Assembly: GCA_033782935.1 (NCBI GenBank)
Contig: JAWQEG010002438.1
Location: 528,501-592,500, forward strand
Source: Petrolisthes cinctipes
Taxonomy: Eukaryota; Arthropoda; Malacostraca; Decapoda; Porcellanidae
Reading direction: 5' to 3'
Length of the DNA: 64,000 bases
The translations under genes were made by a program, and so were the position numbers. Below are positions 1-10,578 of this stretch, piece after piece. Positions within the stretch are counted from its first letter, which is position 1. Every line of letters starts with the position of its first letter. The notes under the pieces are model-generated. The model was not told the origin of the DNA and did not search any database. It saw only the letters and a list, made by a program, of their open reading frames with translations.

Positions 1-392
1 CATGTGGACTTACTAGATGGGATGGAGAAAGTAATGAGAGTGTGTATGAGAGATGTGGTATGAGTGAGAAGGCAATTGGCATTGAGTGTGGAGTGGTTGA
101 GAGAGTGAAACGTGATACATTGAGATGGTTTGGACATGTAGAGAGAATGCAAGGCGAGGAGTTTGTAAAGAAGGTGTATGGAAGTGAAGTTGTAGGACCT
201 GGTGTGAGAGGCAGACCTCCGGTCAGATGGCAGAACAGAGTGGAAGAGTATGTAAAGGAGAGAAACGTGAGGGGTAGAGTAGGGATGGACCAAGTAAGGA
301 GGGAATTGTTGGAACAGGGAGAACTGGAGACACTTCTGCCGTGGCCACCCCCTTGGGGGGAGTTCCCGGAGGGAGCGAGGCGTCAGAGCTAT
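1..392 (+). pseudogene. LINE-A 3' end, RT C-terminal fragment (cut by window edge)
   Basis: This is the C-terminal tail of the same non-LTR retrotransposon protein that is open at 56.9-58.5 kb (shared residues include the RWFGHVERMQ and GRPPVRWQNRVEEYV segments). It begins at the window edge, so its upstream part is not seen. An extra base near 304 shifts the frame just before the CWNRENWRHFCRGHPLGG end that the other copies keep. It ends in a short run of the tetranucleotide TAGA (about 391-410), which also ends the copies at 10.5 and 58.5 kb, so (TAGA)n is the 3' tail of this family. Non-functional fragment. Confidence 0.88.
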
Positions 393-408
393 AGATAGAT
401 AGATAGAT

Positions 409-552
409 ATTTATTATTATTATTATTATTATGAGGTGCAGTAAAATTAAACACATGTTGTTCTTTATTACCAAGATATTTATTATTATTATGAGGTGCT
501 GCAAAATCATACACGTGTTGTTCTTTATTACCAAGATATTTACTACGATGGA
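409..552 (+). repeat. 63-bp repeat, two tandem units, also beside a RagC exon
   Basis: Two near-identical units starting TTATTATTATGAGGTGC and ending in ACCAAGATATTTA lie directly after the LINE-A tail. The same unit pair occurs at 10545-10700, and a single unit lies at 17693-17765, just upstream of RagC exon 17837. This links the duplicated block to RagC intron sequence. Function unknown. Confidence 0.8.
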
Positions 553-554
553 AG

Positions 555-850
555 GAAAGTGTTGGTGGATATTTGATTGTGGCTGTACATACCGTATTGT
601 CATCATCAGTACAGTACATGAGACCATTATAACTTTTAACTTTTACTATGAGGAGAAGTCACGTATTTTAGAATCAATAATTTCCTGCTTTCGTTCGTAG
701 CTTGAGAAAGTCTAAAAAAATCAGGATTGACTTTAATTCATTATATACTTACCTTAATTGTTGTCTGAAAACCTGAAGCCAATATTTCAGTCTGGGGCCA
801 AGGAAAATATTTATGTAATACTCCATCCTAACAGAATCAAATACGTCTAC
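555..850. other. No gene seen
   Basis: Unique-looking AT-rich DNA, repeated at about 10700-10990 as part of the large duplication. Open frames here are short and lack family resemblance. Confidence 0.5.
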
Positions 851-892
851 AGATTACAGTACTGTTTTGTTAACCTTTAAATTTGGGGTGGG

Positions 893-1480
893 TAGAAAGC
901 CTGTCCCCTATTCCTGCACCCCCCTAACCCCCCCCAAGCCTGTCCCCATACTCCCGCACCAACCAAACCCCTCCCAAGCCTGTCCCCCTACTCCCACACC
1001 CCACTAAGCCTGTCCCCCTATTTCCGCACCCCCCCAAAAAAAAAACCCAAGCTTGTCCCCCTACTCCTGCACCCCCTCAAACCCCCCAAGCCTGTCCTCT
1101 ACTCCCGCACCCCCCAAAACCCCCCCCAGCCTGTCCCCATACTCCCGCACCAACCAAACCCCCCCCCCAAGCCTGTCCTCTACTTCCGCGCCCCCCTAAC
1201 CCCCCCAAAACCCCCCCCATACTCCCGCACCCCCCAAAACCCCCCAAGCCTATCCTCCTACTCCCGCACCCCCCAAAACCCCCACAAGCCTGTCCCCTTA
1301 CTCCAGCATCCCCCTAAACCCCCCCAAGCCTGTCCCAATACTCCCGCACCAACCAACCCCCCTCCAAGCCGGTCCCCTACTCCCTCACCCCCCAAACCCC
1401 CCCACTAAGCCCGTCCTCTACTCCCGCACCCCCCTAAGCCCCCCCAAGCCTGTCCCTCTATTCCTGCACCCCCTTAATTC
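893..1480. repeat. C-rich minisatellite (CCAAGCCTGTCCCC units)
   Basis: About 15-20 degenerate units built on CCCCAAGCCTGTCCCC plus TACTCCCGCACC, roughly 30-45 bp each. C-runs of 4-9 make the strand a candidate i-motif former and the complement a G-quadruplex former. It is flanked on both sides by the LINE-B phrase TTAACCTTTAAA, suggesting the array grew between duplicated LINE bases. Confidence 0.9.
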
Positions 1481-1606
1481 AACTTATCTGATATCAGTAA
1501 GTCTGTTTTATTAACCTTTAAAATTTATATGGGTTAGAATAATTACTCCAACTCCATTTTTTTTCCAACCCTATCTTTTCACCATATGTTAAATTCACAC
1601 AGGTTA

Positions 1607-2316
1607 ATTAAGGGGGTGTGTGGGAATAGGGGGATAGGCTTTGGAGGGGGGGGGTTGGGGGTTGCAGGAATAGGGGGATAGGCTTTGGAGGGGGGGGGTG
1701 CGCGGGTTGCGAGAATTGGGGGATAGGCTTTGGGGGGGGGTTGGGGGTTGCGGGAATAGGGGGATAGGCTTTGGAGGGGGGGGGTTGGGGGTTGCGAGAA
1801 TAGGGGGATAGACTTTGGGGGGGGGTTGGGGGTTGCGGGAATAGGGGGATAGGCTTTGGAGGGGGGGGGGTGCGGGGGTTGCGAGAATAGGGGGATAGGC
1901 TTTGGGGGGGGGTTGGGGGTTGCGGGAATAGGGGGATAGGCTTTGGAAGGGGGGGGGTTGGGGGTTGCGAGAATAGGGGGATAGGCTTGGGGGGGGTTGG
2001 GGGTTGCGGGAATAGGGGGATAGGCTTTGGAGGAGGGGGGGGGGGTTGGGGGTTGCAAGAATAGGGGGATAGGCTTGGGGGGGGTGCGGGAATAGGGGGA
2101 CAGGCTTGGGGGGGGTAGAAAGCCTGTCCCCTATTCCCACACACCCCAAACCCCTTCCAAGCCTGTCCCCCTACTCCCCCCCAAGCCTGTCCTCTACTCC
2201 CGCACCCCCCTAAGCTTGTCCCCCTATTCCCGCACCCCCCTAACCCTCCCCCCCCCCTAAAGCCTGTCCCCCTACTCCCGCACCCCCCAAACCCCCCCCC
2301 AAGCTTGTCCCCCTTG
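1607..2316. repeat. Same minisatellite, strand-switched (G-rich then C-rich)
   Basis: From 1607 to about 2115 the units read on the opposite strand (GGGAATAGGGGGATAGGC), then switch back to C-rich at about 2118 through an inverted junction around GGGGGGTAGAAAGCCTG. It is flanked by duplicated LINE-B bases (TTAAATTCACACAGGTTAA at about 1588 and 2319). The long Pro-rich minus-strand frames here are repeat artefacts. Confidence 0.9.
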
Positions 2317-2567
2317 TGTTAAATTCACACAGGTTAAACACATCATTTTTTTATTTTTATTAAGAAACTAACATGTTGTGTAACTTATTGTATAACATTT
2401 AGGTTAATTTAGATACAATACCATCTACATTATTTTTGAGTATATCATATTTATGTTTTCATTTAAGTATATTTTCCCTAGTTGATATCTCTCTTTTTTT
2501 TTTCATCATTTTTTAGTATATCATATTTATGTTTTAATTTAAGTATATTTTCCCTAGCTGATATCTC

Positions 2568-2568
<1 letters not shown>

Positions 2569-2607
<39 letters not shown>

Positions 2608-2672
2608 TGTGTGTGTGTGTGTGCTTTTAAGTTTTCATTTCTGTATATTTTCCATAGTTGATCTCTCTCTCT

Positions 2673-2718
<46 letters not shown>

Positions 2719-2719
2719 A
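2569..2719. repeat. (TG)n microsatellites
   Basis: Two long TG runs separated by a LINE-B junction unit. The counterpart in the second block copy is at about 12526-12738 with different lengths. Confidence 0.95.
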
Positions 2720-2884
2720 TAAGGCTGCTGGCCCTATATAACCCAGGGAAAGAGAGGTAAACTATTCATTCGTGTGTCTCCCTTCAACACACACACACTT
2801 ATACAGACACACACACACACATCAGAAACAAGAGAAGAAGAAGAAGCGACATGAAGATTGTACCAGTATTTACCGTGTCAGGGG

Positions 2885-3454
2885 GGGCCCAGTGGGGCTG
2901 ACTTTATTCTCTGTGAATATTAGTTATCCCCCACAGGGCTAGAATAAAGATTGTTGTAGGATCTGGTCACTTTCTAGTGGATTTGACGAGATCTGCCCAC
3001 ATGGATTAAAAATCCACGTGAGCTGTACTGCAACCTCACCTTTTTTTTTTTTTTTTTTTTTTCCACTGCTGTGTGGACCGCCAGCACACGGGGATGCATT
3101 TCCCTTTGCATGCAGCAGTGTAAACCCCCTCCCCCTTATGGTCCCTTCAGGGCTGGTCTCATGGAAGGTACGGCCCCACTTGTAGCTCTTGTGGTAACGT
3201 GGACTTGGGCCCACAGCACTGGCTGTGGGATCAAAGCCTTCCCCCCAATCTCCCTGGTGGTCGGAGGCCCCCAGACTCCCTGGTCCAGTAAGCTCTGGTC
3301 CCATTTCCTTGGGATGTGCTTCGGTAGCCCAGGCATATAGGGCCAGCCCCTTCTTTATTTTAATTTGTTTTTTCACTGCGACCAGAGTGTACCAGGGGTC
3401 TGTGGGGCAGGAGGCCATTCTGCCCTGGGAGAACATCAACAACAACAACAACAA
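2885..3454 (+). mobile_element. SINE-like retroposon with (AAC)n tail and target duplication
   Basis: A roughly 570-bp GC-rich unit with an internal poly-T tract and a 3' tail of (CAA)n (3438-3454). The 12-bp CCGTGTCAGGGG flanks it on both sides (2873-2884 and 3455-3466), a clear target-site duplication. That target includes the first six bases of the DNA transposon that follows, so the SINE arrived after that transposon. The family is not recognised; a tRNA-type promoter was not convincingly seen. Its second copy is at 12905-13470 in the duplicated block. Confidence 0.72.
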
Positions 3455-4486
3455 CCGTGTCAGGGGTGGGATTTTCAAAGCATCGTAACCGCAGTTATGA
3501 TTCTCGTAGCGCCATATTTGCTCGTAAGTTGTTCATAACTGCTACGATCGTATCTTCAAAGCCTCGTAAGGGAGTTTCCGTCCACCATTATGCGCCATAT
3601 TTGCTCGTAGTGCTACAAGAACTGAAAAGCACCCTTTAGGCTGATAGCAGGGTCGCGTAGTCGATAAACAACCCGTAAATAGTGAGATTTGAGTTTATTT
3701 ACACTTGGCGCGGCCGACACAGGCGACATAATGGTTGTTGTTGATGTCACTTATCAGTAAATATAAACAAGAGGAGGGGATTCAGTGAGCAGCTTAGGAG
3801 AATGGAGCTGCAAGTGTCAATTTAAACTGATGCACTGTGAAATAGAAAGTTACAAATACTTTTTTGTGTATCATTACTTTTGGAGTGTTTAAGAATAATA
3901 GGATGTAATGGTGACTTACTAATTGCAGGAAAGTGGCTTCCAGTTACCTTGAAACAAAGCAGAAATTCTTCATTGCATAGTTAGACTTAATTTAATCCAT
4001 GTAGTATGAGTCTTTAATCCATAGTCCTTTGCATGAAGTGGATATTCTTAAGGTTGATAAACTTTCTTTATGATTGATTGACTTTCTAATGAAAATATTA
4101 CAAGCACATTAATGTAATGTGTGAGCTGGTAACATTTAAATAACTGGAATTATATACCTACTGATGTATTCTGGAGATGTGTAAAAGGTTGACCATATTC
4201 CCGAATCTAAAGACAAAAATATGTCTCAGAATTAACTAATGCAAATATTATCATGTTGTAAAAGTCTCAATAACATGTACCGTACATGAACCTTTCCAAC
4301 CAATTCAATTAATTTTATTGAACAGTATAATTTAATACATAATTTTCACCTGTTCTCATATTACATAAGACTTGTATTTTTCTAAAATAAATGCTTTTCA
4401 ACAGCATATAACAAATATGTGACTGGTATTGGTTTTTCTAAATGTTTTAATTATAGACTATAAAAAAACCTACATTTTATTTACAT

Positions 4487-4825
4487 ATGACACCTGTAAA
4501 GTTTACAGAAATCCATGATACCTCCCTAGCTATTTGTACTATTAGTTTCCTGCATTATCACAGTTCATTACATTATATATACCTGAGTAAAAACCTGCAA
4601 ATTTATGATATTGAAAAGCTGTTTGAACTCATGTACTTTCCAACAATGACTGAAAACAAAAAACACCAATTCCTTAATGTCTACAGTACTTGTTTGGCAC
4701 TCTTCACATTGCTTGGACATATCACAAATATGGCAGAGAAATTATTAAAATACAATAAGATTAAAGCCACAGTACGGCATAAGTATATCCTTATAGTTAA
4801 TCTTCGAACCTTGATATGTAAATAA
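4487..4825 (+). CDS. Unrecognised 112-aa ORF inside the DNA transposon
   Basis: An open frame of 112 codons, preserved in the second copy (extending to 131 codons at 14444-14839). It contains no motif I recognise and sits in AT-rich DNA. Preservation in two recent copies is not evidence of selection. Could be an exon relic of a transposase accessory gene or chance. Confidence 0.2.
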   Translation: MTPVKFTEIHDTSLAICTISFLHYHSSLHYIYLSKNLQIYDIEKLFELMYFPTMTENKKHQFLNVYSTCLALFTLLGHITNMAEKLLKYNKIKATVRHKYILIVNLRTLICK

Positions 4826-5157
4826 AACTAAGACATTAATATTATTAGCCAAAGATAAGAATGCATGAAAAAAAAGTTGATTTTACTCAAAGAATAATAA
4901 TTCAAACATGAAATGTGAATGTTAAAAGCTATATTTGAAAGACAAAATATATAATGAAAATAAATAATGTAATTTCTTAAAAAACATAAGCAGAAGTTAA
5001 CAATAATATAGATTGAAACCTACACACAAACCACACAACTAAAAACATACTTGCACAATAATAACTCTGTCACAAAATATAACACAACTTAAACCACACT
5101 AATCATTAAAAAAAAAAAATCACACACACACAACAAAACACACTTGAAAACAAATCA

Positions 5158-5510
5158 CCTTTTCTCGATAGGCTTTTTAATGTTCACCAAAGTTTCTGAT
5201 ATTGTGGCTATATTTTCTGCAAGATCCATCAAAATATCCCTTATAGTCTTATGGACAACTAGTATATCTGGAGGTAGCGTAGCTTCCAGATGAGCTGTCA
5301 CACCTCCAGCTGACCTAGAGGAAGGGCGACTTGAGGCTACAGAGCTGTGGTACGAATGCTCCTCACTTGGTGGTAGGTTCTACCAACTTCGGCAAGCTGT
5401 CGCCAGTCAAAACCTCACAGTCTTCCACTGTAACTGGCCCGAAGTCCTGCCAACTTGGCCCAGGCTAGGTGAAGGGGCCCTTGATGGCAGTCCTGGGTCA
5501 TCCACATCAC
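5158..5510 (-). pseudogene. Exon relic of a transposon-encoded SANT/Myb-like partner
   Basis: Read on the minus strand, the 3' part encodes a Ser-rich stretch followed by DILVVHKTIRDILMDLAENI and a Lys-rich end with a stop (about 5161). Upstream segments (DDPGLPSRAPSPSLGQVGR, then VEDCEVLTGDSLPKLVEP) are in different frames, so at least two indels have hit it. The acidic/Ser-rich linker followed by a terminal helical tail is the usual C-terminal form of Harbinger-associated MADF/SANT proteins. Assignment is by general resemblance only. Confidence 0.45.
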
Positions 5511-6092
5511 CTTATTATGAAATTATGAAAATTAGCAACTTTCATATAATTTTAGAGAAATATTAAGGATTATCGTTATGAATTAAAATTGTAAATTCAC
5601 TCTTAAAGAAAGCAGTATATAATTAGTCATACATATAAGTACAGCAGCAGTACTGCAATTTTTACTTGGTTAAAGTACTCATATGATACATATGGAATCC
5701 AACAAAGCATCACAAATTTAGTTTTGATTAACATGGCTCCAATTTTTACGACTACATGAACTGCTAACAGGAGTTATTTATATGATACACAAAATGTATA
5801 AATCACCATGTACTTGACTCCTGTATATTGGGTCATCACTGTACATGTACCGTATTTACTGAAGGTATGGATATATGAGAACATCTTGTATATTTGTTCC
5901 TAGGACTTAGGCCTTATGATTTGCACTTTTTAACTTTGAATGGAATTGAGAGGTAATGCTGCTCAAAATGTATGTTTTATATATATAAACTCTCAATGTA
6001 ATTACTTCACATAGTGCCAATGAGGGAAGATTTCCATATTACTAGCCTAGATGAACAGCAGGATATTTTTTACTGTTATATACAGTACATAC

Positions 6093-6202
6093 TGCCTGGG
6101 TCTTGGAGTCCACAGAAATACCCGACACTTGCACTTCTTTAATGACTTGAGCCATAGCCTCTTCTATGTGAGTGAATGTCTTTGTGTCACTAGTGTCACC
6201 AC
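6093..6202 (-). pseudogene. Second exon relic of the same transposon protein
   Basis: A 110-bp minus-strand segment bounded by a good acceptor (TATTTCAG) and donor (GCA followed by GTATGT) encodes GGDTSDTKTFTHIEEAMAQV plus an Ile/Val-rich continuation. It lies 5' of the relic exon at 5.2-5.5 kb in transcription order. The second copy is at about 16112-16223. Confidence 0.45.
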
Positions 6203-6402
6203 CTGAAATATAACGAAAAATGGTACATAATTCAATAACAAAGCAGAACCAAGCAGAATAAATTACAATACCTGGTTATCATATTAAAATGGTACTGTAT
6301 CTAAATCAGGCAATGAACACTCCCCCCCCCCCCCATCCTTCAACCCATGTGTGCCCATGCCAACAGCCGAATCCACAATATAAATAATGCTTATATATTT
6401 TA

Positions 6403-6748
6403 GGTAAATATTGAATGAATTACCGTTATTGGGTACGGTTTTTCTACCTTCATTACCTACTTATTTAGATCATTCTAAGACTATTTTCTTCTATGGCATT
6501 TCCTCCGCAAATGCCCCATTTCCAAGATATTCAAATGGGGCATTTTGAAATTAGCCTGACCTTACCTAACCTAACCTAGACCGCATCAGACTACCGGGAC
6601 CTAACCTGGGCAGACTACCGGGACCTAACCTGGCCAAACTACTGGGAAATAACCGTGGTAAAGTATAGGAAATGACAGAGTCAAAATACTGGGACCTAGC
6701 CGGATCTGGCAACACTGCTACAAAACGGTAATTCTTTCAATAAATACC
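6403..6748. mobile_element. MITE with 8-bp target duplication, nested in the DNA transposon
   Basis: Ends are imperfect 25-bp inverted repeats (GGTAAATATTGAATGAATTA at the left). Identical 8-bp flanks ATATTTTA abut both ends, which fits a hAT- or P-type element. The interior contains tandem ACCGGGACCTAACCTGG units; the copy at 16417-16786 has one extra unit. Related copies at 7979, 8214-8571 and 8852 (partial). Confidence 0.8.
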
Positions 6749-7591
6749 ATATTTTATTTCCTTGATCTGTCTTTCAATAAAACTGTTTGAAGTCTTAGTT
6801 ATTATATTGCACTAGCCAGATTTCACTACATATGGTATATTTCTGCCTGTTACTTGGTAATGGCAATTAATTGTACAGATATTGAGATTAATATAGAAAC
6901 TACTGTAGGTAGGTGTAAAGGAAATAAAACAGTGACAGTAGAAGTTAAAATAATATAATGTCCTCCCAGTCAATGTCTTTGATTTATTTTCATGACAACC
7001 AGCTACCAGTAAACTATTTGTATCATGCTGTTCTTGATTTACAGTACGTAACCTAACCTATCTTAAACTAAACTAGCCAAACCTAACCTAACCAAAAATC
7101 TATATATAATATACCAGTGATTGGCGTGATATTAAAAATATGCCCGGGGGGCAGCTGCCTTATCTCCACTGTTGTGTTAAATGTTTATCAACACAGTATA
7201 ATAATTCACTTACCTGTCTTAGGCTGTTAATTCCTGTCTGATGTAACTTGGTGACTGTGTTATCTCTATCAGCTGATGGTGAGACAATGTTTATTTGTTG
7301 ACATTGTAATACTACGTTATGATTGGCTTACAGTACCAAGGACATATTGTTTCCTTCATTGTGATTGGGTGAGAGCCAGTCAGCTGGGTGGCGGTATGAA
7401 CAAAACACACGGAACGAAACGGGCAGCGACGCTCGCTACGAGGCTATCATCGTGAGCTACGATGGAGGTTATGAAGCTTTGGAGATACCAACTTTTGATC
7501 CTCGTAAGCCACGATCAAATATGGCGGCTACGAGAGAGTAAAGGTGATCGTAGCGACACCAACTTACGATGCTTTGAAGATCCCACCCCTG

Positions 7592-7978
7592 TACAGTCCA
7601 GTGATAATAGAGAGTGTGAAAGAATTTCTGGAAAGGGTATGGTTGAAGAGAAAATGAGTATATAGGGACGAGCAGGTTGTATAGGATATACAAAATGAAA
7701 GTATGATGTGTATACATGTATTCTTTGGTGCTGTTTTTTGTTTTCTCTCTGCAGAGTCTGCAGAGGAAGACAGTGAGAGAGCGCCGTTGCAAAGGCTACA
7801 CCCGAACGCGGGTGACTCTCAGTCATCATCATGGTGGTGGTGATCTGGCAACACTTGTACACAGATAACAACACCCACGTGACCCACCACCATCACCTCC
7901 AAACATTAGACAGCTGAACTCAACACTATTATAATCATCATCAGACAACAACATTATTATAAATCATGGTACTAAATT
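7592..7978. other. Unique segment after copy 1, no gene confirmed
   Basis: Sequence not shared with copy 2. A possible exon (acceptor TCTCTCTGCAG ending at 7754, then about 30 codons before a stop) shows no family resemblance, so I do not call it. It lies 5' of the first RagC exon seen and could be part of that gene's 5' region. Confidence 0.4.
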
Positions 7979-9010
7979 AAGGTAAATATTGAATGAATTA
8001 CCGTTATTGCGTACGTTTTTTCTACCTTCATTACCCACTTATTTAGACCCTTCTAAGGTATTAGTACAGAAGTGGACCTTACTGTATAATAGATATTTTA
8101 CTGTCATTACCCACTATTTTGGACCATTCTAAGACACTTTTCTTCTATGGTTTTTCTTCCTCAAATGCCCCGTTTTCGAGATATGCCCCATTCCCAATAC
8201 CCATAGAAACATGGGTAAATATTGAATGAATTACCGTTATTGGGTACGGTTTTTCTACCTTCATTACCCACTTATTTAGACCATTCTAAGACTATTTTCA
8301 TCTATGGCATTTCCTCCGCAAATGCCCAATTTCCAAGATAGGGCATATTCAAATGGGGCATTTTAAAAATTAGCCTGACCTTACCTGACCTAACCTAACC
8401 TAGACCGCATCAGACTACCGGGACCTAACCTGGGAAAACTACCGGGACCTAACCTAGGCAAACTACCAGGAAATAATCGTGATAAAGTACAATAAATGAC
8501 CGGGGTAAAATACTGGGACTTAGCCGGATCTGGCAACACTGCTGCAAAACGGTAATTCTTTCAATAAATACATAAATTAATTATGGTGTTTATATATTAC
8601 TTTATATCTGGTTATATGGATACAGTCTCGTATGTTTGTTTGACAGGAATAAATCTCAGGCCCATATTCAGAAACATTCGTGGTGTATACGATGGTGTGG
8701 TACTGGTACGATGGCTCTGTCTATGGAGTCGTCGTACCGGTACCACACCATCATATTCACCATGGATGTTCTTGAATATGGCCCTATATACCGTGTCCTT
8801 TCTATTTTTTGGGACATTTTTATTCACATTTCATGTATGATATAATTATTGGTAAATATTGAAAGAATTACCGTTATTGCGTACGGTTTTTCTACCTTCA
8901 TTACCCACTTATTTAGACCATTCTAAGACTATTTTCTTCTATGGCATTTCCTCCACAAATGCCCCATATCCAAGATAGGGCATATTCAAAAGGGGCATTT
9001 TGAAATTGAG
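7979..9010. mobile_element. Cluster of nested MITEs
   Basis: Three pieces of the GGTAAATATTG family (7979-8063, 8214-8571, 8852-9005) are interleaved with a piece of the TACAGAAGTGGACC family (8064-8200; complete copy at 42.3 kb) and a palindromic MITE at 8658-8784. The two families share interior sequence (phrase GACCATTCTAAGAC), so one may derive from the other by end replacement. Confidence 0.7.
8658..8784. mobile_element. Palindromic snap-back MITE, copy A
   Basis: About 127 bp that folds almost completely on itself. Outer ends read GGCCCATATTCAG and GGGCCATATTCAAGAAC, inner arms carry ACGATGGTGTGGTAC. Two relatives are at 20485-20613 and 24492-24628. The ends resemble those of the autonomous Harbinger at 52.7-56.9 kb (GGCCCGTATTCCAGAAAT), suggesting shared transposase use. 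Confidence 0.75.
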
Positions 9011-9224
9011 GAAAAAATAAGAAAAAATATATTAAACCGATAATATGGTATTTCTGAAGAACAGGTCCTTCTAATTTGGTGCAGCATTTTTTAGTTTTTC
9101 ATACATATAATTGGATGTTTTCTTCATTCTTTTCCATAATGTTATGAGCAAATATATGTTAACCTTTTCCTTGTATGAGTGTTCTCTTAATTTCCATATG
9201 ATTACTATAGTCACCATCTTACAG

Positions 9225-9367
9225 GCCTCCTACACTCCAGATGATGACGAACATTACCGAGGTGACTTTGGTGCTGGCAATGAAGTGGGTTCCTTCCCTA
9301 AAGACCACATCACACAATTATCTCCACCGGATCAGAAACCAAAAATTCTCCTTATTGGACTACGTAG
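9225..9367 (+). CDS. RRAGC: RagC/RagD GTPase exon (N-terminal, ends before P-loop)
   Basis: A 143-bp exon with acceptor ATCTTACAG and donor CGTAG/GTAATA. It encodes ASYTPDDDEHYRGDFGAGNE and, after a short linker, SFPKD followed by QKPKILLIGLRR. This matches the N-terminal end of RagC-type GTPases, where KPRILLMGLRR is immediately followed by the P-loop SGKSS. RagC/D pairs with RagA/B at the lysosome to signal amino acids to mTORC1. The exon ends with two bases of the second Arg codon; the next exon carrying SGKSS is not found downstream. The start-codon exon was not found upstream either. Confidence 0.88.
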
Positions 9368-9520
9368 GTAATAATTATGATATGTCATATGTATATCATT
9401 ACTCTATGGTAATGCTGTATAAATTATAGTCAAGGTCCTGAATATTATGTATAAATTACAGTACAGTATTATAAATATTGTATGTACCGTACTATATAGT
9501 GTATAATTATAAAGTGGCTG

Positions 9521-10533
9521 CTCAATATATTCTGTATATGGATGGTTGTATGAGAGAGATGAAGGACAAAGTGAATGGTCTGGGGGTGAAGTTGAGGCTG
9601 AATGAAGCAAATTGGTCCTTGGTGGCAAGTTTATTTGCGGATGACACTGTGTTGATGGTTGAGAGTGAAAGGGAGGTACAGAGAGTGGTGGACGAATTTC
9701 AGTCTGTGTGTAAACGAAAGAAACTGAAGGTGAATGTTGGTAAATGTAAAGTGATGGTATTTGAGAGAGCAGAAACTGAAGTGATTGACTTTGCTACACC
9801 TTACAGAGTGGGAGTACCAACTGGGACGAAGTGTGAGATAACTCTGAGGGGCGAGAGGATGGAGGAAGTGAAGGAGTTTAAGTACCTGGGTACAGTTATG
9901 TGTAAACATGGAAGTATGGAAGGAGAAATGAGGGAGAGAGCAGTGAAGGGTTTACAGGTCATAGGATCACTGGGGAGGATTATGAAGGGTAGAAGTGTGA
10001 GTATGGAAGTGAAAAGGGGACTATGAAATAGTATAATCCTGCCAACACTGATATATGCATCAGAGACATGGACATGGAGTAGGGCTCATCAGTCTAAAAT
10101 AGGTGCTGTGGAAATGAGTTACTTGAGAGGAGCACGTGGGTTGTCTAGGTGGGATGGAGAAAGTAATAAGAGTGTGTATGAGAGATGTGGTATGAGTGAG
10201 AAGGCAATTGGTATTGAGTGTGGAGTGGTTGAGAGAGTGAAGCGTAATACACTGAGGTGGTTTGGACATGTAGAGAGAATGCAAGGCGAGGAGTTTGTAA
10301 AGAAGGTGTATGGAAGTGAAGTTGTAGGACCTGGTGTGAGAGGCAGACCTCCGGTCAGATGGCAGAACAGAGTGGTAGAGTATGTAAAGGAGAGAAACGT
10401 GAGGGGTAGAGTAGGGATGGACCAAGTAAGGAGGGAGTGTTGGAACAGGGAGAACTGGAGACACTTCTGCCGTGGCCACCCCCTTGGGGGGAGTTCCCGG
10501 AGGGAGCGAGGCGTCAGAGCTATAGATAGATAG
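9521..10533 (+). pseudogene. LINE-A, 5'-truncated RT fragment in the RagC intron
   Basis: Starts within the RT domain (YMDGCMREMKDKVNGL), keeps the FADDTVLM catalytic box, and runs to the RECWNRENWRHFCRGHP end and a (TAGA)n tail. One in-frame TGA at 10024-10026 replaces the CGA found in the open copy (57.96 kb), a C-to-T change at a CpG. Otherwise the frame is open. Upstream part missing: a typical 5'-truncated insertion, or a recombination scar (see findings). Confidence 0.9.
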
Positions 10534-10538
10534 ATAGA

Positions 10539-10578
<40 letters not shown>

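Larger units (their letters stand above)
850..2740 (-). pseudogene. LINE-B relic invaded by GC-rich minisatellite
   Basis: Pieces at about 860-880, 1490-1606 and 2312-2720 match the intact LINE-B at 30.9-31.2 kb: the endonuclease segment (GGVMILTHKNLKV region, read on the minus strand) and the ORF1/ORF2 junction. Between these pieces C-rich and G-rich minisatellite arrays have expanded. The junction piece itself (phrase TCCCTAGTTGATATC) is repeated three to four times with poly-T and (TG)n growth. No coding capacity remains. A second copy lies at about 10990-12740. Confidence 0.75.
3461..7591. mobile_element. Degenerate DNA transposon with terminal and subterminal repeats (copy 1)
   Basis: The ends are inverted repeats of about 28 bp starting CAGGGGTGGGATNTTCAAAG and continuing CATCGTAA. 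Inside each end are several short CTCGTAG/TACGA-type subterminal repeats, a layout typical of transposase binding sites. The 4.1-kb interior holds minus-strand exon relics (6093-6202 and about 5158-5510) resembling the C-terminal part of a Harbinger SANT/Myb-like partner protein. No transposase catalytic exon was recognised. No convincing target duplication flanks it. Harbinger-like origin is inference. Confidence 0.68.
1..7592 (+). repeat. Copy 1 of a large duplicated block (partner 10133-17642)
   Basis: Order and sequence of everything from the LINE-A tail through a 63-bp repeat, GC-rich minisatellite, LINE-B relic, SINE and a DNA transposon are repeated about 10.05-10.15 kb downstream, with differences mainly in repeat number and scattered point changes. 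The left limit is unknown because it lies beyond base 1. The right limit falls exactly at the outer end of the DNA transposon (7591) plus a shared TA; beyond that the two flanks are unrelated (7594 onward versus 17643 onward). Confidence 0.93.

Noticed and set aside
1579..2149. Pro-rich secreted-like proteins on the minus strand
   Set aside because: Translation of the GC-rich minisatellite in all three frames.
3400..3460. tRNA-derived promoter boxes in the SINE
   Set aside because: No convincing A and B boxes with proper spacing could be read by eye.
7741..7870. Possible exon after TCTCTCTGCAG
   Set aside because: Short, no family resemblance, stop within about 30 codons; may be 5' RagC DNA but not supportable.
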